From Piromyces finnis (taxonomy: Eukaryota; Neocallimastigomycota; Neocallimastigomycetes; Neocallimastigales; Neocallimastigaceae): a stretch of DNA of 64,000 nucleotides. The translations under genes and the position numbers were made by a program. The stretch's first letter is position 1; every line of letters begins with the position of its first letter. The notes beneath the pieces were generated by a model. It saw only the letters and a program-made list of their open reading frames with translations, did not search any database and was not told where the DNA came from. Of the stretch, positions 23,192-37,598 are shown in pieces. The DNA lies in assembly GCA_002104945.1 (NCBI GenBank), contig MCFH01000031.1, positions 168,501 to 232,500 on the forward strand. Reading direction: 5' to 3'.

Positions 23192-25162
23192 TTTACCAAC
23201 ACTACCAGTAGCGATTAAAGGACTAGTCTTATTGAAATCAACACAGGTAATAAAATGTTGATGTCCTTCAATAGTCTTTATACAATGTCCGGTTTTAATA
23301 TCCCAAACTTTCATAGTTTTGTCATCAGAAACACTTATTAAGTATTTTCCATTTGGATGGACAATAATATCACGAATCCAATTATCATGTCCGTTCTATG
23401 AATTAAAATTAATGAAAATGATATAATTAGTCGAGTAATCCTTATTTTAGTATAGATAGCTTTTTTTTCTTCTTTTTCTTTTTTTTTTTTTTCTCTAATT
23501 TCGATACTTACAAAGGAATGAAGACACTGACCATTTAAAGTATCCCAAAGTCTGATAGTTTTATCTCTTGAACCTGAGAAAATATAAAGTCCTGGAGTTT
23601 CTTCTTTCATAGTCTATTAAATATAATATTAGATTTAATAATATATTATAATATATTTTTATTAAATAATTTTTTGAAATTTATTACATACTTCTGTTAT
23701 ACCAGTTAATTCACGAATACTTTGATAACTATTAGTTGGAGCATAAGCTATACATTCAATAACATGATCATGACCTCTCAATTCATTTTTACATTCTCCA
23801 GTATTATAGTCAACAATTCTTATATTCTATTTATTACATATACATTAATAGATACTTTTATAAAAAACTTTTTTTCTATATTCTATTATTAAATATTTTA
23901 CCTTATCATTTGAACAACTAGCGATATATTTTCCATCATCACTGAAAATAGCTGATCTTACCCAATCAGAATGTCCAGTAAAGGTTTTAGTACAAAAACT
24001 ATTATTTTATAATTATTACAATAATTATTATTAAAAACAAATTTAAGTTTAAATTTAAAAACAATCATTTCAAAATCATTATAATCATATATATTAAATA
24101 AATAATATTTATAATCTAACATATATTTAACATATTATCATATCAAAAATATATTTACTCTTATATAACTTACCCAGATGATAATTCCCATATTTTTATA
24201 GTTTTATCTCTTGAAGCACTCATTATAAAATCGTTATTTGGAAGGAAAACACAAGAAGAAATACTGTGATCATGACCATATAATGTTTTTATACAAACAT
24301 AATCATTTTGTGTATCCCATATTTTTATTGTTAAATCAGCAGAGCAAGAAACTATTTTTGAGAATGTTGGTTTATCAATAACATATATATATTATATTGT
24401 ATTTTAAAAAAAAAACAAAAAACAAAAAAGAAAAAGAAAAAATGAATAATTTAACAATTCAATAATAATTAATATTGTATTTTGTTAAATTCATTAAATT
24501 ACCTAAAAAGTTTCCTTTAGAATCAAAGTTTATATCTTGAACTGCTTTTGTATGTCCTTTTAATGTTCTTTCGAATTCACCAGTTTCGTAATCCCAAATA
24601 ATAATTGTGGTATCTTCTGAAGCAGTAGCAATGGATGAAAATAATGGATGAAAAGCAACACTTGTTATTGGTGAACGATGACGGGTTAAGGTAAGTTTTT
24701 CTGGACTTCTTGGTATCCAATCGACAGTATTAGTTGGTTTGCGTATTGGCGCATTGTTTAATTCTTCTTGAACTTGAGCAAGTTTCTTTTCTAATTCCAT
24801 AATCTTTATATTAATATTTTAATATTACATTTATTGTATTTTAATATTTAAATAAATTATGTAAATTGAAATAATTTAGTGAAAATTGTCAAAATTATAA
24901 AAAATATTCAATATATTGGATCTAAAGTTATTTATACTTGATATTTAATATTTATAATATATAAAAAAAAAATTAAATATTGATATTATTGATATATACT
25001 TTTTTTTGTAATCTAATAACTGATACCCATTTTTTTTCTAATAAACCAGAATATCTTTGTTTTCCATCTCCATTATAATCTTCTATAATTGCTTCAGATT
25101 GAAGGGCTTGGAAAGAATTTGTTAATCCATTAATATGGAAATAATCAAGAATTGCTAATCGA

Positions 25163-25193
<31 letters not shown>

Positions 25194-25418
25194 GAAAAAC
25201 AATATTAATTAATATTTATTTTATCTCTTATTTCTATTTAAGTAATATATAAGTAATATATATAGATAGCTTACAGCTCATCATTTTGTTTAGAAGTTCT
25301 ATATTTGTATAATTAAATAGTTAAATGTTTTCATTAATATATTTTTTTATTAAGGAAAATATATATAAAATTTGAAAAAAAATTATAAATTATTGCTAAC
25401 TTACAATAAAGAAGACAT
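23036..25418 (-). CDS. LIS1: LIS1/PAC1, dynein regulator with seven WD40 repeats
   Basis: Spliced minus-strand model, 10 exons, 414 aa (family about 410): 25418-25405, 25298-25275, 25162-25000, 24803-24503, 24351-24174, 23998-23902, 23826-23692, 23613-23512, 23395-23197, 23067-23036. LIS1 binds cytoplasmic dynein and controls its force and minus-end transport, nuclear migration and spindle positioning. The N-terminus has a LisH dimerisation motif ([18 protein letters not shown]), then a short coiled coil ([15 protein letters not shown]) and seven WD40 blades ([69 protein letters not shown]). The end, [13 protein letters not shown], is almost identical to animal LIS1. The first exon is only 14 nt. 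The intron at 23197-23068 contains a (TAA)n tract. All phases fit, so confidence is high. Confidence 0.95.
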
Positions 25419-26107
25419 TTTCACTACTATATAAATACATTATGAAATATTTTATTATATAGTAAAATGGTTTATATATATATTAATAAAAAAGTATTTT
25501 AATTATTGTAAATAAAAAAATAGTAAAAATAAAAATATATAATTTATTATTAAAAAATAAATTCCATAATATAATGTTTCTATTTTTTTTTATTAGACTA
25601 GTGAATTTGTTTTATGATGAAGGCTAGATTGCATATGCTTATAGTTTTTTTTATTATTTTTATTATATATATAAAATTAAAGATAAATGTACTATGTGTT
25701 ATTGTCTTTTTTTAAATATATATTTAATTGATTTTTATCTTATTTTATTGATAGTTATAAATATATTATTATTATAAACTTTATTAATTTTTATGTTGAT
25801 ATTTTATTTTAGAATTTTCTTATAATTTATTATTGATAATATATCCAAATTTCTCTTATTTTTTTCTTATTATATAAGTATATGATTTGGTGGTTTAACA
25901 ATAAACCTTAACATAAATAAAAGTTTATTTATAAAAAACAATTAATTGTAAGTATTAATATTAATTGATAATATATTTTAATGTTTACACCCAGTTTAAT
26001 CTTTTTAAATATTTTTTATTATTTTATTGTTTAACCTAGTAAATTAAATCTTAAAATTCTTTTATTTTCATTATAATTTTATTTCTTTTTTCTTTTTTTT
26101 TTCTTTT

Positions 26108-26140
<33 letters not shown>

Positions 26141-27346
26141 TTTGTTTTTGATTTTTTTAAATTATATATATTGTAAATAATAATAATCTCGATATAATTA
26201 TTTAATTTTATAAAAAAAAAAAAAAAAAAAAAAAGTATATTGAATATTTAAAATATAGACTATATATTATTTAGAGCTCCAAAAAATATTGCTTATATCT
26301 ACTTTATATCGATAATGATAGTGTTTTACTTTGCTTTGCTATGTTCTTCTTTGCTTTGTATTTGTTTTTTTATGATATTATCTTTTAAAAAATGACCTTA
26401 ATTTAAAAAATATCAATTTATATATAAAGATTAATATATTATTATTATTATTATTCTAGTAAATTAATTGTATTATATTAAATTTAATATTTAATCTTAT
26501 TAATTAGATTTATTTTATTATTCATACACAAAGTCTCCTTTTTTCCTCTAATAATTTGTAATTACATAGTATGTTACATTAATAATTATTATTTTGAATA
26601 TAAAAATGTATTTAATCGAATATTTATTGGTTTATAATAAATGTAATAACAATGGTGTAAAGTACTGTCACTAACCATTATTAATTTTTATATTAATTTA
26701 AATTACCAAAAGTATTTAATTTATTTAATTAAATAATGGATGATATATTAATATAAAAGTTTTAATTTTTAAAAGCCTTTTTTATGTACCAAAAAAAAAA
26801 TATTAAAAGATAATAAATTTTAAAAATAATAAATGTGTTAATAAATTTTTTTTTTTTTTTTTTGTTTTTTGCAATAGTGATAATATATAAAATAATTAAT
26901 AAGGTAATTAATATAGTCTTTTTTCTGTTTATTTCTTTGTAAAATATTTATCATAAAAGTAATTACTGAAAATTTTTTGTAAATGAGATAATTTATTACA
27001 AAAATTTATAATAAGATATTTATTTGGAAAATTATTTTAAATTATTTTTTTTTAAATTATATTGATTTTCTTTGATAATTTAAAGAATTTTAAACTTGTT
27101 AAACTATAACTCATTTTTTAAGTAATTAAATAGAAATAATAATATTATTAATTCATTAAATTAGTAAAACTACCATTATACTATATGAGAATACTTTATA
27201 ATAAACATACTTATCACTAATTACTATGATGTATTGATACATAAAAAATAGTAGATTAACAATTTAATAGTTTTTACTTAGTATAACTATCATTTTTTTT
27301 AAATAATAACTACCTATATTTTTATAATATTCTAATTAAGTGCATT

Positions 27347-27671
<325 letters not shown>

Positions 27672-28854
27672 TTTTTTATTCCTTAATTTTAAAAAGAGGA
27701 ATAGAATACAATAAGAAATATAAATACTTTTTAAATATTTAAGAAAGATAAAAAACAAGAAGGCAAAACATGAAAATTAATAGATATAATTAGCTTTTAA
27801 TAAAATATACCTTAAGGATTTTAAAATGTGTCAATAATATTAGTTATTTAAACTTAATAGTAATAGTAAATAGCTATCATCGGCAGTGATTTTTAGTTTG
27901 ACTAAAAGAAATTTTTGAAATTTTTAAAGAATAAATTTAAATTTAAAAATATAAATTTATATTTATATTTATCAATAATATTTTCAATTAAAAGTAGTTT
28001 TTGATTGTTTTTATTATTTTTATTACGTTTTTATTCTTTGATATATTTTATAAAAAAATATATATATATAAAATATAACAAAGTATAACAATTACTATAA
28101 CATTTGATATATGCTATATTTATTATTTTAATATTGTAGTTAAAGCAAGAACAAAAACAAAAAAAAAAAACTAAATTATTTTAAATTTAAATACTCCATC
28201 TTCATAGTTTTTTATTTTTATGCTTTAAGATTTTATTTTATTTTTATTATAATAATATTTTATTAATAATAAAATTTAGATGTATTTTCATTTTAATTTA
28301 AATATTATAATTATTTTGGGGGAATTTTCAATTTTATTATTACTTATTTTAGTATTTAATATACTTTTGTAGATAATGATAATTTCAAAATAAAAAAGTT
28401 AAATAAATATATATCTTAATTATATTTAGTAAATAAAAAAAAATGAAGAGTAAAATCATAAAATATAGTTAATAGTTGCTTTAATATTTTTATTTTTTTT
28501 AAATTCATTGTTACTATTAAATATTAATATATTTATTTTCAATTTAAAAAGAGCATGCTTTAATGCTTAAAACATACTATTAAAATATGTTTTTATTATA
28601 GCAAAATAAAATGATTCTTATAACATTTTATTATAAAATATTTCCTGTTATAAAAAATGTTTTTTTTTTAATTAATAATTAGTATATCTTTTTAAATATT
28701 CTATTAGTAAATATGAATTTTCCATTTATAATAATTATTAAATAAAAATTAGAAAGTGTTATTCTGAAAGCTTAAAAACATTAATATCATAAATAATTTT
28801 TTATTTCCTCTTTAAATACTTAATATCATGTATAATAGATTAACGTGGATAAAG

Positions 28855-28856
<2 letters not shown>

Positions 28857-28887
<31 letters not shown>
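28857..28887. repeat. poly-T run of about 31
   Basis: Uninterrupted homopolymer in the LIS1/acyl-CoA synthetase intergenic region. Confidence 0.9.
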
Positions 28888-28888
<1 letters not shown>

Positions 28889-31613
28889 GAAATATTGCCA
28901 TATTTAAAATGTATAAAAAAAATGTTTTTTTAATAGGATAGATGAATCAAAAAACTTTATTTATTAATATTTCTATTTAATAGGATTAATTTCTTTATAG
29001 TTTGTTTACTTTTTACTATTTTAATTAAACCATAAAAAGATTATATTTCCTTTTATAACAAAATTTGAGATTAATATAATAATAATAAAATAATAAAATA
29101 ATAAATTTTATTTCTAATAATTTATGATTTCGATTGTTTTTATTTTTTTATTTTTAAAAAAATAGGTATTTTTATCATTAAAATTATAATAATCACAAAA
29201 TAAATATATAATAAAATGATGAACTATCAAAACTTATTATAAACGTAATAATATCGTAGAATGGAATCATTACTACTATTAATTGCATTACTATTATAAT
29301 TATTAAATATTTATATTTATATATTATTATATTATAGAGTTTATTTTCTTAATATATGATTATATAATTAATAGAATCATAAAGATTGCTTTACAATCTA
29401 GTAATTTATTTTAATTTTTTATTATAAATGTTATACTTTTTTGAAAAGTAATATCATCAAAAAACAGAATTATCATTAAAAAGATTATTTTTAATATTTA
29501 ATAGTGATATAGTATACAATTTAAAATTCTTTTTCAATTATTTTAATATTATTAAAATTATCTATAAAAATTCTTATTGTATGTTTTTCTTTTTTGTATT
29601 TATTAGAATGCTCTTTTTCAAATTAACTCCAAAATATATTAAATAATTAATTATATTTGTGTAACAACTTAAGTTTTGATTAAAAATTATTGGTTATTAA
29701 GTAGAATTAAGTAATTAAGTTTTTTAAAAAAACTTTTTTGGGGTATTTTCAAAATAACCATAAATTTAAACATTTTAATATAAAGTTTATTATTATCTAT
29801 ACTTTAAAGTTATTAATATATTTATAAACAAATTTTAATTTATTAATAAGAAAAAAAACTATATTCTATACCTTTTGTGTAACTTTAACAATTCCATAAA
29901 ATTAATCAATTTTAAATAATTAATTTATTTTAAAACTAACAGAATTTTTAGAATAGAAAATCAGTTTAAAGAGTTTTTATATTGTACCTATTATAAATAT
30001 ATATATCAATATCAATTTTAAAATATATTAATTATAAATTATATAAATTATTTTAATTATTAGTTATTATAATCATTAACAATTTTATATATTATCCATT
30101 CTTAGTAAATGAAAATATTGATTTCTAAGAAATATTAAATTAACAAAATTTAATTAAAAATTAGAAAAATCGATTAAATCATTACGCAAAATTACCAAAA
30201 ATAGAAATTAACATATGATAATGAAAAAAGAGTAGATTCAATAACTTAATTTGATATATATACCATTCAAAGTAATTAAAAAATTCATAATAAATAATAT
30301 AAATAAATAATAACTATTATCTATTTATAATATAGTATATAATCTATAAATTCCTTTATAATAACCGCTTTAAAAATACTTTTTTTTCTACATATGTGAT
30401 TTAATTTTTCAGAGTTAGTAGAACAAAAAAATTTTTTATAAAACAAGAATTATTTAAATTTTATTAAAATGGAAATGCAATTTCCTATTAATCTTTTTCT
30501 TCGTGTAACGTAAGAACCAGTCGATCATATTGTCAATTTTTAAGATTTTTATTTTTACTTATTATATAATTATTATATAATAAACAAAGTATTATATTAT
30601 ATTAGTTGTTGTGTTTACCTTTGTATACCTTTTAAAAACAATATATTAGAAGGGATATATATTTTTTCTATGAAATAAAGAAGGTAATTGAAAGTATTAC
30701 CGATTATAATTATAATGTATATTATCAAAGTTGTTGAAAGATTCTCGTTTTATGCTTAACATTACATCAAAACAAGTGTAATGTTCAACATAAATTTACT
30801 CTATATATCATGCTTTTTAAGCTTAAAATTTTAAATTTATACATATTTTGTGGATTAAATCATAAAAAAAAGAATACAGCTTGAATATATAAGTATTATA
30901 TATATATTTTATCAATTTTGTATATTTAAATAATTTATTATAAAACTAATATTAAGATGAAATATGGGAAATTAAATTATATATATTTTTAATATATATG
31001 AATATATATTAAGATAATACATTTATCATATATTTAAAATTTGTTAAGTAAAAAATATTCAGGGTGATAGATTTTTTTTATTAATTACTAGTTATATAAT
31101 ATTTAAACTGATTGAATGAATAAATAATTTAATTATATATATTATATATAAACAAGTCAATTTATATCATATATTACATTGTAATTATATTTTTAATTAC
31201 ATTTATATTTTCTTTATCATATAATAATAAAAGAATAATTAATAATTTTTGATTAAAAATAAAATTTTTTTATTTAATATATATTTTTTTATTCATATTT
31301 TTCTTTACATTATTATTTTAAACTTTATATTATTTTAGTATAAAAGGATATAAGTTTCCCATTATTTAAGTAACTTTTAAAGGCTTTATATTTATTAATA
31401 TATAAAAGTAAGAAAAAAAAATATACAAGCAAAAAAAAAAAAAAAAAAATAAAAAATTAAAAAGTATTAAATATTATATATGAAATAAAATTATAGACTA
31501 TTACATAAAAATAATTAAATGCAATAAAAAATATATATCTATTAATAATAAAAATAAAATAAAGATATTAATAATTTTATTATAACAATACTTTTTATAT
31601 AGTAGTATAAAAA

Positions 31614-34258
31614 ATGATTCCAGATAGACCTAGAGAAGAAATTAATGACCAAGCTATCGTTATTAAGAACGATAATCCAGATGAATCTGACATTTACAGA
31701 TCTAAACTTACTCCAGAAGGTACTCCACTTACTACAGTTTCCAAAAAATTATGTCCAGGTTATGTTAATGAGGAATATTCAGCTAGTACTATATATGAAA
31801 TGTTTGAAGTTGGAAAAACTATTGGTAATCAATTCATTGGAAAGAGAGTAAAAAAAGATAGTCCATATGAATATATTACATATGGTAAGTTTATTTTTTT
31901 TTTTTTTCATAATTTCGTGATATTTATATACATAAATAAAAAACATTATATAATATTTATAAAATTTCCAAATGAAATATTAATAATGAATATTATTAAA
32001 TAGATTTTTAATTTGGAAATTATAATTTATATTTTAAGGGAATGTGATATATTAGTATATTATTTATATTATTTAATGTATATATTAAATGTATTTATAA
32101 AACAATGCTTAATGTTTGAATATTTGTAATAAAATAGTTTTAGTTAGGATATACTTCAATATTATTTTAAACTGTATTAATAATTAATATATTAAAAAAA
32201 TCGAGAAATTATATATTATAATAATATTAGTAGTATTAAAAATTAATTTTCTTATAAATACTTATTTAAACTATAGCTGAAGCTGAAGAAAGAAGAAATG
32301 GTTTAGGTTCTGCTTTTGTTGACTATTATAAATTTGAACCAAAATCTGAAAGAAAAATTGGTATTTACTTAAAGAATAGTCCAGAATGGCTTCTTGTAGA
32401 TGAAGGTAACATACTTATTACTATTATAAAACAATTTTTATAATTAAAAATAAAATAAAAAAAATATTCTAATCATATATATTATTAATATTTATAATTT
32501 TTATTATTATTTTTGTTCTGTTAACATTATTATATGATAACTAACTTACTACATTTGCAAAAAAAAAAAAAAAAAAATTTAAAAAATTAATAAAATATTT
32601 TCTATTCATATTAAATAGCTTGCTGTGCTTTCTCAATTATTTCTGTTCCAATGTACGATACTTTTGATAAGGAAGCTTTAAGTTATATTATTTCACATTC
32701 CGAGTTATCTTTAATTGTCACCTCTGTTCAATTCCTTTCTAGATTATTAGAAATTTCTGAAAAAACTGATATTGTTAAACACATCATTGTTGTTGAAAAT
32801 GATGGTGATGTTATATCCGAGGAATATAAGGAAATTTGTAAGAATAGAGGTATTTCTCTTAGAACTTTTAATGAAGATATAGCCTATGGTAAGGAACATC
32901 TTCAAGAACATGTTCCACCAAAGGCAGATGATGTTTGTACTATTTGTTATACTTCAGGTACTACGAGTAATCCAAAGGGTGTGATTGTTACTCATAAAAA
33001 TATGGTTGGTACTGATGCTGCTTTCTTCCAACTTCTTCCAGATCACTTAAAATTTAATAGTAAAGATACTCACTTATGCTATCTTCCATTAGCACATATG
33101 TTTGAACGTTGTATTACTCATGCAATGGTTGGTTATGGTATGAAAATTGCTTTCTTTAGTGGTAGTCCAAAAGATTTAGTTAAGGATATCCAAGAAGTTC
33201 AACCAGTAGTATTTCCAGCTGTTCCAAGAGTATTATTAAGAATTTATGATACTATAAACCAAACAATTGAAAAATCCAACGTTGTTGTTAGAACAATGTT
33301 TAATGTTGCTTACAAACATAAAAAGAATTTAATTGACAAAGGTTGTATTTCCAGAGATACAATTTGGGATAAAATCGTTTTCAAAAAAATTCAAGCTCTT
33401 TTAGGTAATAATCTTAAGATTATCCTAAGTGCTGCTGCTCCAATTGAAAGTAAGGTCATGGAATTCTTTAGAATTATTTTTGGTGTTAATGTTATTGAAG
33501 GCTATGGATCTACTGAAACTTCCGCTTGTGGTGTTTTAACCTTAATAGGTGATTATACTGCTCCATATGGTCACCATATTGGTGTTCCATTCCCATCTCT
33601 TGAACTTAAGTTAGTTGCTGTTCCAGAAATGGATTATTACCCAAGTGATGATCAACCAAGAGGAGAAGTTTGTTTCCGTGGTACTAATGTTACTCAAGGT
33701 TACTTTAAGAATGAAGAAGAAACTAAAAAGGTTTATATTGATGGTTGGTTCCATACTGGTGATATTGGTGTCATTCTTCCAAATAAAGCTCTTAAAATTA
33801 TTGATAGAAAAAAGAATATTTTCAAGTTACAACAAGGTGAATATGTTGCTCCAGAAAATATTGAATCTAAGCTTGATAATCAATACATAAGTCAAATATT
33901 TGTCTATGGTACCTCATTATGTTCTAAATTAGTTGCTATTATTGTACCAGAAAAAGAAAGTCTTGCACCAATTTGTCAAGAAAAGTTTGGAATGGAAGAC
34001 CCAACCCTTGAGGATATATGTAAATGTGAAAAAGTCAAGGAAATTATTATGGATGAAATTCAAAAAATGGCAAAGGTAGCTAAATTACATGGTTTTGAAA
34101 TTCCAGCTGATATTTGCTTAATTTCTGAACCATTCACTATTGAAAACGGTCTCTTAACTCCAACATTTAAGACTAAAAGACATAAGGCTTATCTTAAGTA
34201 TAAAGATGAAATTGATAATATGTACAAGCATCTTGGTGAATACAAAGAAGATAAATAA
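31614..34258 (+). CDS. long-chain acyl-CoA synthetase (AMP-forming)
   Basis: Spliced model, 3 exons, 679 aa, in the range for eukaryotic long-chain acyl-CoA synthetases: 31614-31884, 32277-32405, 32619-34258. It activates fatty acids with ATP and CoA for lipid synthesis or remodelling. Seen motifs: the AMP-binding P-loop TSGTTSNPKG at residues 245-254; YGSTET; the adenylate hinge region GWFHTGDIG and KIIDRKKNIFKLQQGEYV; and VAPENIES. The last fits the family pattern in which the motif after the hinge reads GEYVAPE. No N-terminal signal or obvious membrane anchor is seen. Codon use (GGT, CCA, AAG, ATT) and base composition are less A/T-extreme than in neighbouring genes, suggesting strong expression. 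No C-terminal SKL-type peroxisomal signal is present; the protein ends in Lys-Glu-Asp-Lys. Acyl chain preference cannot be told. Confidence 0.93.
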
Positions 34259-35409
34259 TAAAAATCAAGAAATACTATTATTAATAAAAGCCATTAATTT
34301 TAACTATCTCATCATATATTAAGCAATAAAAATATATTTTTTTTCTTTATCTTCTTCATAATTATTAATATTAATGAAGATATGAAATACTATAAAAAAA
34401 CCTTTTATCTAAAAAAAAAAAAAAAAAAAAACGAGCAAAAAGGAAAGAAAATAATACAAAAAAAAATATAATAATATATATATTTTAATAATTATAAAGT
34501 GGAAGGAATAATAATCCAAATTAAAACAACAATATTAGTAAAAAAAACTAATATATGTTGTTTGAAATTCAAACTATTGTTATATTTAATATTTTACAGT
34601 AGTTTATAAAGCCATACTTTTTTTTTCAATACGAGAAAGAAAGAAAAAAAGGCTATATAAATAAGAAATGAGGAAATTTTTAAATTAATCTACAATAATA
34701 AAAAACATCCTTATTTCAAAATTTATATTAAATTTTTAGAAAATAGATAGTTTTTATTTAGAAATAAGAAAAAATACCAACATTAAGGTTACATAATATA
34801 TTTATTTGTATATAAAAATATAAAAAAAAAAAATAGAAAAAACATTTATAAATTAATAAAAATAATTTAAATAATATAATGAATAATATAAAAGTATTAA
34901 TAAGTGAATACTTAAAACAATTATTAAATTGTTTTAATTAAATAACTTTTACATTTTTTTTTTAGAGTTGTATATTTATTATTAGTTAAATGCGTTGATT
35001 AATTAATGGTGTTGAATTTATTTATTCTAGTTTTGTCTTTTCCATAGAATTTATAAAAGAAATAAACCTTACTTAAAGTACGTTCGTTCCTACTTTAGCT
35101 TATAGTGAGCTACAAATCAATAAGATATTCTTTTTTTATTTCATTTAATTTATTAGGTAGGGACCAATCCCACAGTATAAATGGCAGAGTTCATTGAACT
35201 TTTATGCAACTTAAATAATTATTTTATATTATTTTATATTTATATTTTTATTTATATATATTTTATTATTATTATTTATTATTTATTATATCAATATGTA
35301 TTATCACCTAATATTATGTAATATCACAAATTAAATAAATAAATAAAAGATGTGTATTCTCTTCCTAGTCTAAAAAAAAAAATAAAATAAAAAAAAAATC
35401 GATAAGATG

Positions 35410-35690
35410 GAACAAAGACATTTAAATGAACAGCTTTTCAGTCTCATGTTCCATATGTAGAGGGTTTCGCGGCTTTTCTTATTAAAATAATCTCTATCAT
35501 TAGTAGCTCAATAAAGCTACTTTCTGATAGGTTTAGTATGACACCTAAAGTATTCAAGAGCGTCGACGTCGTACTGGTATGGCAAAGAAACATTTCTAAT
35601 GTTCCATACACAGGGTTTAATATTAGTCTTTCTTTAAATGAAAATATTATGAACTCATTGGGGGAGTTTAGTAGACCTATCATACCTGAT
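35410..35690 (-). pseudogene. possible decayed coding relic (unidentified)
   Basis: This stretch has markedly more G and C (for example GTCGACGTCGTAC near 35561) than the surrounding intergenic DNA. On the minus strand it reads as about 80 ordinary-looking codons (HTSTTSTLLNTLGVILNLS, RKAAKPSTYGT). Two stop codons follow, after which the same frame continues briefly (KAVHLNVFVPS). YGT recurs twice in the frame. A second small island at about 35149-35210 reads NSAIYTVGLVPT then stops on the same strand. I do not recognise the protein. It could be the remains of a transposon or of a captured gene; the plus strand is also open over part of it (35538-35715), so strand is uncertain. Confidence 0.3.
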
Positions 35691-35726
35691 GTTACTTTTT
35701 TTTTTTTTTTTTATTTCATCATTATT

Positions 35727-35793
35727 CAAATATTAAAATTTCTACTTTTTACAAATGTAATATTTACAAAAAGTAGAAATATATTAATATTTG
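35727..35793. repeat. imperfect hairpin
   Basis: The left arm (35727-35750) and right arm (35768-35793) pair over about 24 bases with one 2-base bulge. The inner 13 bases (ATTTCTACTTTTT / AAAAAGTAGAAAT) match perfectly, around a 17-base loop. It lies just right of the GC-richer relic and could be a terminal structure of an old element or simply a strong hairpin. Confidence 0.6.
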
Positions 35794-35927
35794 GAAATTA
35801 CTATGTTACTATTTTAATATTAAAATGTAATTTTTATTTTTTTAATATTATGACATTAATTATAATTATTTTTATAGTAATACTTATACAATAATAATAT
35901 ATTAAAAAAGAAAAAACATTTAAAAAT

Positions 35928-36092
<165 letters not shown>

Positions 36093-37598
36093 TGCAAAAA
36101 TTATAATTAAAATTTAAATTGATATTTCATTGATTTTTTTATATTTAATAATGATATTTGAAATCTTAGGTTAGCACAAATATAGCCCTATTAATATATG
36201 ATTATATTTAATTTTAAAACAATTAATTAATGGCTCAATTTGAAATATAAAATAATATTAAGAGACTGTAAATAATAAAAATACTAGTAGAAAAAGGATA
36301 ATAAAATCAACAAAATCAAATAATCATAACTATTATAATTATTTCTATTTTTATTATTCTTTCTAATAACTATTTTTTTATTTAAAATGTAATTGAAAAT
36401 AAATTCAAATTATTTTTAAATACAGTGACTTTTAACATTGCATATAAAAAATCATGGTAATTTATTACTACTTTTTTTTTTTGTTTTGGTAACTAAATTC
36501 TCTTTTTTTTTTTTTTTCAAAAAATAAAATCTAAATTATATATATATATTGTAATATATATTATTTGTATCTTTTTTTGATGTCTTATTGATATCACAAA
36601 ATATTAGAATTAAAGTTAAGAATTTTCAAAATTAATAATTTACTATTAAATTTAATTGTATTTTTTTATATTAATAATATATTATAGAAACAATAAAAAA
36701 TAAATATATGTATATTAAAAATCAGTCTATCATATATTTCGAATCAATTATTAATATACATATTTAAATTAAAATTTTTTAGGAATAGATTTAAAATTAA
36801 ATGTATTACAAGTTAATAGTATTATTAATATATAAACATATATTTTATATATATAAAAAAACTAAAGAGTAATATATTATATTTATGAAAAAGTAATTAA
36901 AAAATAAATTAAAATTAAGCGAATACCAGAAAAAAAAAAAAAAATTTAAAAAAATATATACAAAAAATAATCTTATTCATTTTAGAGTTTATTATTTATA
37001 AAATAGCAAAAAGTTTTTTTTGTAGTTATAATAGTTTTTTTTATTTATTATTTTTAAAATCAAATTTTAATTAAAATTGAAAATTAAAATTTAATAGCCA
37101 AATAGATAATAAAACAATTATAGAATATAGCTTTTATTGTTGATTGTTAATATATAATTATAGCAAATAATAATTATATTTAGTAATTAACAATATAATA
37201 GTTAATCATTTTATTATGAAAATTAATAAATATAAATAATAAAAATAGTTTAATATTATCACATATATATATAAAATAGCTAAAAGTAAGTATAATTTTT
37301 TGAACATAATAATTATAAAAAGAGGAATCAATAATAAAAAAAGCATTGCAATTTCTTAAATAAGCTATTAATGAATATAAATAAAACCGGAAAAAAAATA
37401 AAATAAAAAGATTCAAAACATTGATATTTTCTATAAAAAGAAATAATGTTCAATTATATATATAATATATAAACATTAAATAATATTTTGTATAATAATT
37501 TAACAAATCTTTAAATTAGTAAATAAAAAGCTTTTTTTTTTAGAAAAATTAATAAATATTAATTAAATTACAATTTATATTATTATTTTTTAAGCAGA

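Noticed and set aside
34912..34937. Short inverted repeat TTAAAACAAT / ATTGTTTTAA
   Set aside because: Ten-base arms of A/T-rich sequence are expected often by chance in this DNA.
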